From contig CAYGUK010000074.1 of NCBI GenBank assembly GCA_964352985.1, positions 1-20,171 of the forward strand: a DNA stretch of 20,171 bases, given 5' to 3'. The DNA is from CAYGUK01 sp964352985. GTDB lineage: Bacteria > Pseudomonadota > Gammaproteobacteria > JAHCLG01. Made by a program: the position numbers and the translations under genes. Within the stretch, counting starts at the first letter, position 1, and every line of letters starts with the position of its first letter. Below are positions 7,437 through 14,184 of the stretch, piece after piece. The notes beneath the pieces were generated by a model. The model was not told the DNA's origin and searched no databases. It was given only the letters and a program-made list of their open reading frames with translations.

Positions 7437-8333
7437 TTATAAGCCACCATCAAGTAGCGTAAAATCAACAGGAATTATATTATCAAGAACATGTGATTCT
7501 TTTATCAGGTTGACTAACTCTTTTTTTGACTTACAAAGAAATTTTTCCCGCAAAATATCGACATTATCTCGGATAGATAACCATGATAAATAAAGTTGTT
7601 CTCCAATTTCTTTATACGTCATATTGTAGCAAAGCCTTTGTAGCATGAGCACTTGCAGTCTCGTAATCGTGATATGTTCAAATGGCGCATCAAGATATAT
7701 TTTCTTTTTTAACCGACCATAACTTTTCTCTTTCTTATTTATGAAACTTTTATTCATAAGATCATTTTTAGATTTTGTTAATAATTCTTTAGCCGATTTA
7801 AAATAATCAGCGCTCTTACCAATCAACAATGGAAATTTATTTAATTCCTTTCGGGCTTTGACAGTTTTTAATTTGAAGTTTCGGATGAAAATCTCTAACT
7901 GAATAAGTGAAAGTTGAAAGTCATACTTAAAATTTTCTCTGCTTTCATCTACATGAAAACTAAATATTTCTATCGAATTTTTACCACTAACAACATATGA
8001 AATGCCATGATAAAAGCCAAATTTTTTCGCCATAATTTCGCGATATTGTGCTAAGTCAGGAACATCATCTTCATAAACAATTGTTTGTGGGATCAATTTG
8101 CTCATGCAAGAAAAATCCATTTTTGAGCCGAAAAAATATTTAACACATTCCTCACTGGTGTTTAAAAGGATAGTCTCGCCACAATTAGAAATTCTGAAAT
8201 ATGAAATATTTTTAATCCCCAACATTAACATGAATGGTTGACAAATATCTTTTATTTGAGCCGAACATGCCGTTTTTAATAATCTTGCCCGATTATAATT
8301 TATGTTTTTATGAAATTCGTTTAAAGATGTCAT
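7437..8333 (-). CDS. LuxR-type transcriptional regulator (downstream gene of pair)
   Basis: The 298-residue protein ends in a LuxR-type helix-turn-helix at 221-277: ITRLQVLMLQRLCYNMTYKE follows the usual pattern of a turn-initiating residue, two hydrophobic helices and a recognition helix (LSWLSIRDNVDILREKF). The N-terminal half (20-155) looks like a ligand-sensing domain: HGISYVVSGKNSIEIFSFHV recalls the glycine and serine-rich strands of autoinducer-type or PAS-like sensors. No receiver aspartate is visible. It starts at an ATG with TAAGG nine bases before, inside the last 26 bases of the gene upstream. That neighbour has the same design, and the two N termini align (LLxxACSxxIK followed by FRI and ILLNT). 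They are thus diverged paralogues and likely translated together. The ligand and targets are unknown. Confidence 0.75.
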   Translation of the reverse strand: MTSLNEFHKNINYNRARLLKTACSAQIKDICQPFMLMLGIKNISYFRISNCGETILLNTSEECVKYFFGSKMDFSCMSKLIPQTIVYEDDVPDLAQYREIMAKKFGFYHGISYVVSGKNSIEIFSFHVDESRENFKYDFQLSLIQLEIFIRNFKLKTVKARKELNKFPLLIGKSADYFKSAKELLTKSKNDLMNKSFINKKEKSYGRLKKKIYLDAPFEHITITRLQVLMLQRLCYNMTYKEIGEQLYLSWLSIRDNVDILREKFLCKSKKELVNLIKESHVLDNIIPVDFTLLDGGL

Positions 8334-9297
8334 TTATTTCAGCCTTAGATTTTGTTTTATAGTAGCTTATTAATTTTTTTATCTTAGATAACATTTTGAT
8401 CTCATAGATCATTAAATCAGTTGCATCTTTTATATCATTTTGTTCGTTTAAAATATCAATGAGTTGATTTTTATCGTTCAAGTGCATCATTTCTCGTATT
8501 AAATTAAATTTATTTCTTACGGTGAACTTAGAACATTTTAATTTTTGAGCAACTTGTTCAAATGTTTCGTTTTTTAATATCAACGCAAACATTTTTAATT
8601 CAGTGATTGAAAAATTAAAGTCAGAATCTTTTATCTCAAAATTAATTTTATCTTTATGTTTAATAATATCCAACTTCATTAACAATTCACGAACATCAAC
8701 GTCCATGTCGGTATTATCTAGATATTCATTTAGTAATGTTTTAAAAAACAATATCCATTCTTTGGGTAATTCATGAGCTTGAATAAGGTATCTTTGATCA
8801 TGAAGTAGTGAAAATATGGGTTTTATATCATTTAATAAATAATTGAGTAATTGATTAAATCTATCTAAATTTTCGACAATATTAGCTCTGATCGAACAAT
8901 TAGGTTGATTCATATAAAAGTCAAACGATGTCGTGTAGCCATAGCCAACAACTTGGCAATGCATAACAAAATGATGATTAAATTTATCAGCTATCGGATT
9001 GTATACTACTTGATAAACGGGCTTGTTCTTATCACTCTCTTCAGCAAAGATATAATAATCTAATAAAGATTTTTCAGCTTGGATTTTGAATTTGCGTCTA
9101 TTTTTAATTAAAAATTCTGAAACATTTTGTTCAGTATTTAGCGTGACAGTAGAAAAATCCCAATAAAAACGCGAAATAGTAACATGACTAAACTCATATT
9201 CTTGCATGATTTCTTCGCAAGCTTGTTTCAAACGGATTGGGCTACATAGTTGATAAAGCTCAATACGTTTATTTTCTATCTCTTGAAAAACCTGCAT
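8308..9297 (-). CDS. LuxR-type transcriptional regulator (upstream gene of pair)
   Basis: The 329-residue protein carries a LuxR-type helix-turn-helix at about 228-284 (SITELKMFALILKNETFEQV, then KCSKFTVRNKFNLIREM). It lacks several canonical residues, such as the Lys-Glu-Ile-Ala of the first helix, here FEQVAQKL. The N-terminal sensor domain contains VVGYGYTTSFDFYMNQ, the counterpart of VVSGKNSIEIFSF in the downstream paralogue. A lysine-rich extra tail follows the DNA-binding region (285-329), absent from the downstream paralogue, which ends in a short unrelated tail. The ATG at 9297 has AAGG seven bases before. The next gene overlaps its 3' end by 26 bases. A possible promoter lies at 9330-9358 and a near-palindrome at 9394-9409. 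The divergent HTH lowers certainty that DNA binding is retained. Confidence 0.65.
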   Translation of the reverse strand: MQVFQEIENKRIELYQLCSPIRLKQACEEIMQEYEFSHVTISRFYWDFSTVTLNTEQNVSEFLIKNRRKFKIQAEKSLLDYYIFAEESDKNKPVYQVVYNPIADKFNHHFVMHCQVVGYGYTTSFDFYMNQPNCSIRANIVENLDRFNQLLNYLLNDIKPIFSLLHDQRYLIQAHELPKEWILFFKTLLNEYLDNTDMDVDVRELLMKLDIIKHKDKINFEIKDSDFNFSITELKMFALILKNETFEQVAQKLKCSKFTVRNKFNLIREMMHLNDKNQLIDILNEQNDIKDATDLMIYEIKMLSKIKKLISYYKTKSKAEINDIFKRIS

Positions 9298-9329
9298 GCT
9301 TATACCTTATTATTTGTTATACATGTCAT

Positions 9330-9358
9330 AGTATAATTAATTGATGCTATCTACTGAA
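9330..9358 (-). promoter_or_regulatory. Possible promoter of the LuxR-type pair
   Basis: On the minus strand TTCAGT (9353-9358) and TATACT (9330-9335) are 17 bases apart, with the -10 five of six to consensus and the -35 three of six. The start of transcription would lie about 30 bases before the ATG of the upstream LuxR-type gene. Confidence 0.35.
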
Positions 9359-9393
9359 TTTTAATCGAATTGATAAATCAATATATTATTTAG

Positions 9394-9409
9394 AGTTAGT
9401 TAACCAACT
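9394..9409. promoter_or_regulatory. 16-bp near-palindrome around GTTAAC
   Basis: AGTTAGTTAACCAACT reads as its own inverse except for one symmetric pair of bases. It lies about 100 bases before the upstream LuxR-type ATG and just upstream of the possible -35, a plausible site for an activator or autoregulation. The symmetry is seen; the role is inferred. Confidence 0.3.
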
Positions 9410-9607
9410 GCTAAAGAATTTGACTATAAAACAGCTCGATTTAAACATCATAATGTTATGATATTATATAAGATAATAAGAAAATAATGTAGGTTCGTCA
9501 GAAAGCCCAAATAAAGGTAGACAAAATCAATGGTTTAGATGTTAATTTATTTTTATGGCTAAAATTTCATTGTTCGTTTAAGCCATACTGCTGATTGATT
9601 CTTTAAG

Positions 9608-9639
9608 TTGTTGAAGTTAAGCGTGTTAATCTTCAACAA
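9608..9639. repeat. Strong imperfect hairpin, 13 bp with one bulge
   Basis: TTGTTGAAG (9608-9616) plus TTAA pairs with TTAA, a bulged T at 9630 and CTTCAACAA (9631-9639) around the five-base loop GCGTG. This is the strongest local stem in the long spacer. No T-tract follows on either strand, so it is more likely part of a structured RNA or repeat than a terminator. Confidence 0.5.
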
Positions 9640-9776
9640 AAATTTTAACATATATTTCATCCCTCGAGGTTCTGTTAATAAAACGGCAACAAAACAAATT
9701 GCTTTTTTACGTGAAGCTAAATCACAGGGTAGCTCTTTATTATTCATTAGGTTATTTCTCTCTTTCATCTTCGATT

Positions 9777-9799
9777 ATCAATATAATTGATTTTTTTTT
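9777..9799 (+). terminator. Stem-loop with nine T, weak terminator candidate
   Basis: ATCAAT (9777-9782), loop ATA and ATTGAT (9786-9791) run straight into nine T at 9791-9799. The layout is that of an intrinsic terminator on the + strand, but the stem is only six A/T-rich pairs. It would end any transcript arising in the spacer before rpe. Confidence 0.35.
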
Positions 9800-9834
9800 A
9801 ACATGAAGGTCTATGATATGAATAATTTAAAGGG

Positions 9835-9869
9835 TTTTGTCTGAAGCGCATAACTTATTGCAGACAAAA
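9835..9869. promoter_or_regulatory. 9-bp inverted repeat over the likely rpe promoter
   Basis: TTTTGTCTG (9835-9843) and CAGACAAAA (9861-9869) are perfect inverse copies with a 17-base spacer. The right arm overlaps the candidate -35 at 9858-9863, so a protein bound here would compete with or contact RNA polymerase. If transcription begins further upstream it would instead form a leader hairpin. Confidence 0.4.
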
Positions 9870-9886
9870 TAGAATACGATTATCAT
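9858..9886 (+). promoter_or_regulatory. Possible promoter of rpe and the amidotransferase gene
   Basis: TTGCAG (9858-9863) and TATCAT (9881-9886) are 17 bases apart; the -10 matches five of six and the -35 keeps the TTG. Transcription would begin about 25 bases before the rpe ATG. Confidence 0.35.
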
Positions 9887-9916
9887 AGCGATATTTGATC
9901 GATTGGACTTAGAAAA

Positions 9917-10582
9917 ATGACGCAATCCACACTCATCGCACCTTCGATTCTCTCTGCAGATTTCGCTCGTCTTGGTCAAGAAGTTGAAAATGTTATCAAA
10001 GCAGGTGCTGATATCATTCACATCGATGTGATGGATAATCATTATGTGCCGAATTTAACTTTTGGTCCCATCGTCTGCCAATCACTCAGAAATTACGGAA
10101 TCACTGCAACTTTTGACGTGCATTTAATGGTTGAACCTGTTGATGATTTAATCGCGTCTTTTGCCAAAAGTGGTGCTAACATCATTACGTTTCATCCAGA
10201 GGCAAGCAAACACATTGATCGATCACTGCAACTTATTCATGATTTTGGTTTGAAGGCAGGACTCGCATTTAATCCTGCTACATCATTAAGTTATCTCGAT
10301 CATTGTCTTGATAAAATCGATTTAATTTTAATTATGTCAGTTAATCCTGGATTTGGTGGTCAAGCCTTTATTCCTCAAAGTCTTTTGAAAATTAAACAAT
10401 GTCGAGACATCATTGCAAAGCACTCTCGAGACATTTTGCTAGAAGTAGATGGCGGTATTAAAATTGAAAATATCAAAAGTGTCTATGATGCTGGCGCAAA
10501 TGTTTTTGTTGCAGGTTCCGCTATTTTCAATAGTGATAATTATCAGCAAACTATTTCTGCAATGAAAAATAAACTGCAATAG
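9917..10582 (+). CDS. rpe: Ribulose-phosphate 3-epimerase
   Basis: It interconverts D-ribulose 5-phosphate and D-xylulose 5-phosphate in the non-oxidative pentose phosphate pathway. The 221-residue TIM barrel has the full family signature: APSILSADF (8-16), HIDVMDNHYVPNLTFGP (35-51, with metal ligands His35 and Asp37), DVHLMV (67-72, His69), MSVNPGFGGQ (140-149, phosphate loop), and EVDGGI (176-181, Asp178). VAGSAIF closes the phosphate site. All metal and acid-base residues are intact, so it should be active. The Shine-Dalgarno before the ATG is weak. The amidotransferase subunit begins 11 bases after the stop on the same strand, so the two are probably one operon; rpe is often found near tryptophan-pathway genes in proteobacteria. 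Confidence 0.96.
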   Translation: MTQSTLIAPSILSADFARLGQEVENVIKAGADIIHIDVMDNHYVPNLTFGPIVCQSLRNYGITATFDVHLMVEPVDDLIASFAKSGANIITFHPEASKHIDRSLQLIHDFGLKAGLAFNPATSLSYLDHCLDKIDLILIMSVNPGFGGQAFIPQSLLKIKQCRDIIAKHSRDILLEVDGGIKIENIKSVYDAGANVFVAGSAIFNSDNYQQTISAMKNKLQ

Positions 10583-10593
10583 AAAATTTTCTT

Positions 10594-11163
10594 ATGTTAT
10601 TAATGATCGACAATTTTGATTCTTTTACTTATAACTTAGTGCGATACTTTGAACAATTATCGCAACATGTTCAAGTCGCCAGAAATAATGCCATCGATAT
10701 TGAAGAAATAAACTCACTCAACCCTAAAGCTATTATCATTTCACCCGGCCCACAAACACCCGATGAAGCCGGTATTTCATTAGACGTCATAAAACATTTT
10801 GCAGGACGAATTCCAATTTTAGGTGTGTGCTTGGGGCATCAATGTATCGCAAAAGCATATGGTGGTAAAATCGTCAAAGCCAATAAACTCATGCATGGTA
10901 AAACATCAGAAATTCATTATATTAACGATCTCTTATTTCAAGACTTACCCAATCCATTTACAGCAACAAGATATCATTCACTTGTTGTCGAAAGATCAAG
11001 CTGTCCCAGTTGTTTTGACATTATCGCCGAAGTTGACAATGAAATTATGGCGATACGTCATCGTCACTTAGCCTTGCTGGGTGTACAATTTCATCCTGAA
11101 TCAATTTTAACGACACACGGATTACAAATTTTAAAAAATTTTATTCTTCAATATGTTAGCTAA
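10594..11163 (+). CDS. pabA: Anthranilate/aminodeoxychorismate synthase glutamine amidotransferase subunit
   Basis: A class I glutamine amidotransferase of 189 residues, the normal size of PabA/TrpG. It hydrolyses glutamine and passes ammonia to a chorismate-using partner, giving anthranilate (tryptophan) or 4-amino-4-deoxychorismate (folate). The N terminus MLLMIDNFDSFTYNL is diagnostic; the oxyanion block is SPGPQTPDEAG (50-60), the nucleophile is Cys79 in GVCLGHQ, and His167 and Glu169 in QFHPES complete the triad. Neither trpE, pabB nor trpD lies beside it. The subunit may serve both pathways, as in several bacteria, so pabA versus trpG is not resolved from the sequence. It follows rpe by 11 bases and has no obvious Shine-Dalgarno of its own; translation may be coupled. 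An in-frame ATG three codons later is a less likely start. Confidence 0.92.
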   Translation: MLLMIDNFDSFTYNLVRYFEQLSQHVQVARNNAIDIEEINSLNPKAIIISPGPQTPDEAGISLDVIKHFAGRIPILGVCLGHQCIAKAYGGKIVKANKLMHGKTSEIHYINDLLFQDLPNPFTATRYHSLVVERSSCPSCFDIIAEVDNEIMAIRHRHLALLGVQFHPESILTTHGLQILKNFILQYVS

Positions 11164-11233
11164 AGAATAAGCTTAGATAAACAGTGATTTTGGTTAAATC
11201 TTAATCTGTTACGCTTTATATCTGAAGTTAAGC

Positions 11234-11239
11234 TATAAT
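11234..11239 (+). promoter_or_regulatory. Perfect -10 before the EAL protein
   Basis: An exact TATAAT stands 38 bases before the ATG. No good -35 occurs at 16-19 bases, so the promoter might need an activator or another sigma factor; the assignment is moderate at best. Confidence 0.35.
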
Positions 11240-11277
11240 TAAAAAACTAGCAAAAGGATTTTATTGAGGGTAACGGC

Positions 11278-12960
11278 ATGGAAAGGGCTTTAACAAGGAT
11301 TGTTATCGCAGGCGGCGAAATCAGTGAAAACAATAATATTGAATATATATTAGAACATTATTTAACTCAGCATTACGATACCACACAAATATCATCATTC
11401 GATGAAGTAATAAAAAGTTTAGATCAAACATTACCAGATTGTTTAATCATCAATCACTCAAATGAAAATAAACAAGAAATATATCAATTTATAGAAGCCG
11501 TCCAAAATAAATGTGATACCGTTGCCATTGTTTTATTGCTAGCGCACGAATCACCACAATTTATTTCAGAAGCATTATCTCGTGGTGTTGGCAGTTATTT
11601 AATAAAAGCAGCGTTGAGCGCAGAAACATTACGTCTCGCTATCTATGATGCTTTATTAAGAATTAATTATAATCGTAATCAACGTGATAAAAATGCAAAA
11701 CGAGATTATTTGCCCAACCAAGAACAATTTAATGAAATTTTACTTCACTCTATTACCAGAGCAAAGCAAAGACAACGTTTATTTGCCACATTAATGTGTG
11801 AGTTCAATATTCCAGAAAATTTAGATACCATTAAATTTTGTGAATCACTTTCTCATTTTGTAAGTTTATCCGTTAGACAAGTTGATACCATAGCGATGCT
11901 GGCGGAAAATAAAATTGGAATCATTTTACAAGACATCAGTAAAACGTTTGATAGCATCACTGTTGCCAATCGCATTCTTAAACATATTGAATTATTTCAA
12001 TATAAAGAAACTGAATTAAATTTTAAATTCTCAATAGGTATTGCAGGATTTCCATTAGATGGCAATACCACAAATGATATTATTCAACATGCAAATTTAG
12101 CCTTAGCTGTCGCCAAAGAACATTCTGAAAATAGTTGTAAAAACTTTTGTGATGTACCGCATGAAAATATCAATCAGTCTGTTGCGATATTGGATGATTT
12201 ACATCACGCGATTGAACGAAATGAATTTTATTTAATGTATCAACCTATTTTTAATTTAGATACATTTGAAATTATAGGACTTGAAGCATTATTACGTTGG
12301 GATCATGCTAAATTTGGCTGCATCTCACCCGGGGATTTTATTCCTTATGCTGAGAAAAATGGTTTAATTATTCCAATCGGTGATTGGGTTTTCGCGAGCG
12401 CGTGTAAACAATTTAAACTTTGGGAACAAAACAATATTAATATCGGTCAAGTTTTTATTAATATCTCATCGTTGCAATTACGACATCATAATTTCTTACC
12501 CATGGTCACGCAGGTTTTAGAAAAATATAAAATGGATCCCTGCCGTATCGGGATTGAATTAAGTGATATTGCCTTAATTGATAGTCTTGATAAAGGTTTT
12601 GAAACACTGAGTCAATTACAAGCCTTCGGCATGAAAATATCGATTGATGATTTTGGTTCTGGTTTTTCAAGCCTAACCTATTTTGAAAATTTACCTGCAA
12701 ATTCCATTAAGATTGATCAAACTTTTATTAGTGGTATACCCGATAATCCGCAAGATAATGCTGTCGTTGCATCTGTTATTACTTTATCCAAAAACTTTGG
12801 TGTATCCGTCATTGCAGAAGGCATCGAAAATGATCACCAACTCGAATTTCTGCAAGAAAATGGATGTAGTTTTGGGCAAGGTTATTTATTAAGTCGCCCC
12901 ATGTTAATTGAAGATGTGGATGATTTTATAAAATCATCCAGAATAACGTCTGTTGCGTAA
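11278..12960 (+). CDS. Receiver-GGDEF-EAL protein, probable c-di-GMP phosphodiesterase
   Basis: The 560-residue cytoplasmic protein has three domains. Residues 6-127 fold like a response-regulator receiver, but the acidic pocket reads AGGEIS and the phosphoacceptor position is Asn59 (LIINH), with only Lys110 kept, so phosphorylation seems unlikely. Residues 150-290 are a GGDEF domain in which the signature is replaced by LAENKIG (208-214), so no cyclase activity is expected. Residues 303-555 are an EAL domain with the catalytic set in place: Glu336 in LEALLRW, Asn395, Glu427, Asp457 and Asp458 in IDDFGSG, Lys478 in IKID, Glu514 and Glu517 in AEGIEN, and Gln534. It should therefore hydrolyse c-di-GMP, lowering its level, with the dead domains as regulators. 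GAGGG is seven bases before the ATG. A strong terminator follows. Confidence 0.9.
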   Translation: MERALTRIVIAGGEISENNNIEYILEHYLTQHYDTTQISSFDEVIKSLDQTLPDCLIINHSNENKQEIYQFIEAVQNKCDTVAIVLLLAHESPQFISEALSRGVGSYLIKAALSAETLRLAIYDALLRINYNRNQRDKNAKRDYLPNQEQFNEILLHSITRAKQRQRLFATLMCEFNIPENLDTIKFCESLSHFVSLSVRQVDTIAMLAENKIGIILQDISKTFDSITVANRILKHIELFQYKETELNFKFSIGIAGFPLDGNTTNDIIQHANLALAVAKEHSENSCKNFCDVPHENINQSVAILDDLHHAIERNEFYLMYQPIFNLDTFEIIGLEALLRWDHAKFGCISPGDFIPYAEKNGLIIPIGDWVFASACKQFKLWEQNNINIGQVFINISSLQLRHHNFLPMVTQVLEKYKMDPCRIGIELSDIALIDSLDKGFETLSQLQAFGMKISIDDFGSGFSSLTYFENLPANSIKIDQTFISGIPDNPQDNAVVASVITLSKNFGVSVIAEGIENDHQLEFLQENGCSFGQGYLLSRPMLIEDVDDFIKSSRITSVA

Positions 12961-13004
12961 AGACTAAATTAATATTTTTGAAAAAATTCCTAGTCTTTTT
13001 TTTT
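12959..13004 (+). terminator. Intrinsic terminator after the EAL protein gene
   Basis: AAAGACTA (12959-12966) pairs with TAGTCTTT (12991-12998) and runs into a nine-T tract ending at 13004. A TTTTT/AAAAA pairing inside (12975-12986) extends the structure. The stem begins in the stop codon of the EAL gene, so the gene is closed off cleanly from the next. Confidence 0.75.
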
Positions 13005-13020
13005 AGGTTTTGTGTGAGAT

Positions 13021-13077
13021 TTTATTTTTCACGAAAAATAAATTACTTAAGACATAATTTGTTAAGTTTAAGTAATT
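13021..13077. repeat. Two nested inverted repeats upstream of the unknown membrane protein
   Basis: TTTATTTTT (13021-13029) pairs with AAAAATAAA (13034-13042) around CACG. Just after, AATTACTTAA (13041-13050) is inverted at TTAAGTAATT (13068-13077) with a 17-base spacer. The second pair lies over the region where a promoter for the next gene is expected, so it could be an operator. A/T richness raises the chance background. Confidence 0.35.
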
Positions 13078-13081
13078 ATAC

Positions 13082-13125
13082 TCTCCCTAACATACGGATT
13101 TCGTTTTAATTTATATTTAGGGAGA
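13082..13125 (+). promoter_or_regulatory. Anti-SD/SD stem-loop in a gene leader
   Basis: TCTCCCTAA (13082-13090) is exactly complementary to TTAGGGAGA (13117-13125), which contains the Shine-Dalgarno AGGGAG (13119-13124) six bases before the ATG at 13131. A 26-base loop separates the arms. If the transcript begins upstream of 13082, the ribosome site can be hidden by pairing. A -10-like TATACT at 13077-13082 would start the RNA too late to include the left arm; a CATAAT at 13053-13058 would include it. So the pairing is seen, while its use as a switch is inferred. Confidence 0.4.
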
Positions 13126-13130
13126 AAATT

Positions 13131-14141
13131 ATGGCTTCTGAAGCAAGCTCATTACGCGCCTCACTTTCACAAAAATTTCATGATTTAAGTAATAATGGTG
13201 CAGTTGTATTATTGGGTACAACATTTGTTTGGACAGGCACAATCGCATTAACCTTAATGAGTCCTTCACGAACTGTCACTAATTTACTTTATGTTCTACC
13301 AACAGCAGTATTATTTGTGCCAAACGTCGATGGACATCAAAAAGAAAAAATGGGCGTCGCCATCGCGCATGCTCTCGTTCATCGAAATGTTCCTTTTCTG
13401 AATCCTGTAGAAGGATTTAATCCAAAAATAAAGTCCACTGGTGATATTGCTGTTCACGCTTTTATGCAAGCAGTTGCAGATCAATCTTTAAAAGGACAAG
13501 CATCAGACAAGCTTAATTTAATTTATGAAAATATTAGCGATTTATTACATTTAGGTAATGTAGTCTGTTTAGTTACATCACCATTTACTGATAGTTCACC
13601 TTGGCTTCGCATTGCCTATACTTGGTCCTCTTTAGCACCATCAACATCAAGTTGGTATTATAATGGTACGACAATGCAGCCTCACGATGTTGATCCAAAA
13701 AGCAAAATGTCTCAACAACAATCAGAATTCATGTCTTCATTAAGAGATGCCATGCCTAAATACATGTTAGGTGGTGCCATTTTAACAATCATCGCGTATT
13801 TTGCTTTTTATCTCGATCCTGAACAGAAAATCGTCCGCGATTTCGCAGCAGCTGATTTTTTTGAAAACTATTTTTTAAGTGGCGCAACTATTGCGTCTGT
13901 AAAAATATTGTGGCAAAAATATCAAGCGGGTGAGTTAAGCAGAGAAAATTTAACCGCAGCATTACGCGAAAGCCTTAATCCACAATTTGTTTTAGATGCA
14001 GCTCAAAGTGTCGTAACTACGATGATAGGCAGAACACAACAAGTGATTTATGGCGCCGCAAATGGTATACGAAGAATAGGAAGTATGGTTGGACTTGTTG
14101 AAGCCCCGGCTTCTACTCCCTCTCCTAAAAAAACAGCGTAA
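13131..14141 (+). CDS. Membrane protein of unknown function
   Basis: I do not recognise this 336-residue protein. It has no cleavable signal peptide. Hydrophobic segments at about 22-43 (GAVVLLGTTFVWTGTIALTL), 49-66 and 213-228 (LGGAILTIIAYFAFYL) should span the membrane. Between them lies a soluble part of about 140 residues (67-210) with a Trp/Tyr/Ser-rich stretch, YTWSSLAPSTSSWYY (163-177). The C-terminal part (230-320) is helical and amphipathic, ending in a proline-rich basic tail (APASTPSPKKTA). The ATG has the strong site AGGGAG six bases upstream. It stands alone, between two terminators, so it is its own transcription unit. The composition, with few charged residues early and a flexible tail, would suit a membrane-anchored accessory or secreted factor. 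No catalytic motif is visible. Confidence 0.7.
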   Translation: MASEASSLRASLSQKFHDLSNNGAVVLLGTTFVWTGTIALTLMSPSRTVTNLLYVLPTAVLFVPNVDGHQKEKMGVAIAHALVHRNVPFLNPVEGFNPKIKSTGDIAVHAFMQAVADQSLKGQASDKLNLIYENISDLLHLGNVVCLVTSPFTDSSPWLRIAYTWSSLAPSTSSWYYNGTTMQPHDVDPKSKMSQQQSEFMSSLRDAMPKYMLGGAILTIIAYFAFYLDPEQKIVRDFAAADFFENYFLSGATIASVKILWQKYQAGELSRENLTAALRESLNPQFVLDAAQSVVTTMIGRTQQVIYGAANGIRRIGSMVGLVEAPASTPSPKKTA

Positions 14142-14150
14142 TCATTTCGT

Positions 14151-14184
14151 AAAGGCGAGTCGCTTTACTCGCCTTTCATTTTTT
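14151..14184 (+). terminator. Strong terminator overlapping the RND gene stop
   Basis: AAAGGCGAGT (14151-14160) and ACTCGCCTTT (14167-14176) form ten perfect pairs around a six-base loop, with TTTTTT at 14179-14184. On the + strand this ends the unknown membrane protein gene. The right arm encodes the last residues and stop of the convergent RND gene (KGE, TAA at 14165-14167), so one structure serves both ends. On the minus strand only a short T run follows. Confidence 0.85.

Larger units (their letters stand above)
9480..9800. other. Structured non-coding spacer before rpe
   Basis: The 619 bases from 9298 to 9916 hold no convincing gene. Within it, 9480-9800 is more structured and less A/T-monotonous than its flanks: it contains the hairpin at 9608-9639, CCTCGAGG at 9662-9669, a mixed-composition block around 9660-9750 and a T-tract stem-loop at 9777-9799. 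Overlapping open frames of 60 to 69 codons exist on both strands (9608-9790 and 9559-9768). Each runs through the hairpin and neither looks like a known protein. The stretch could be a small RNA gene, an interspersed repeat or the remains of a lost gene. I found no terminal inverted repeats that would mark a transposable element. Confidence 0.35.

Noticed and set aside
9559..9790. Open frames of 60 and 69 codons on opposite strands in the spacer before rpe
   Set aside because: They overlap each other, run through a strong hairpin, lack a convincing Shine-Dalgarno and do not look like a known protein; I describe the stretch as non-coding structure instead.
11164..11277. A terminator after the amidotransferase gene
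   Set aside because: Small complementary stretches exist (AACAG/CTGTT) but no stem followed by a T-tract.
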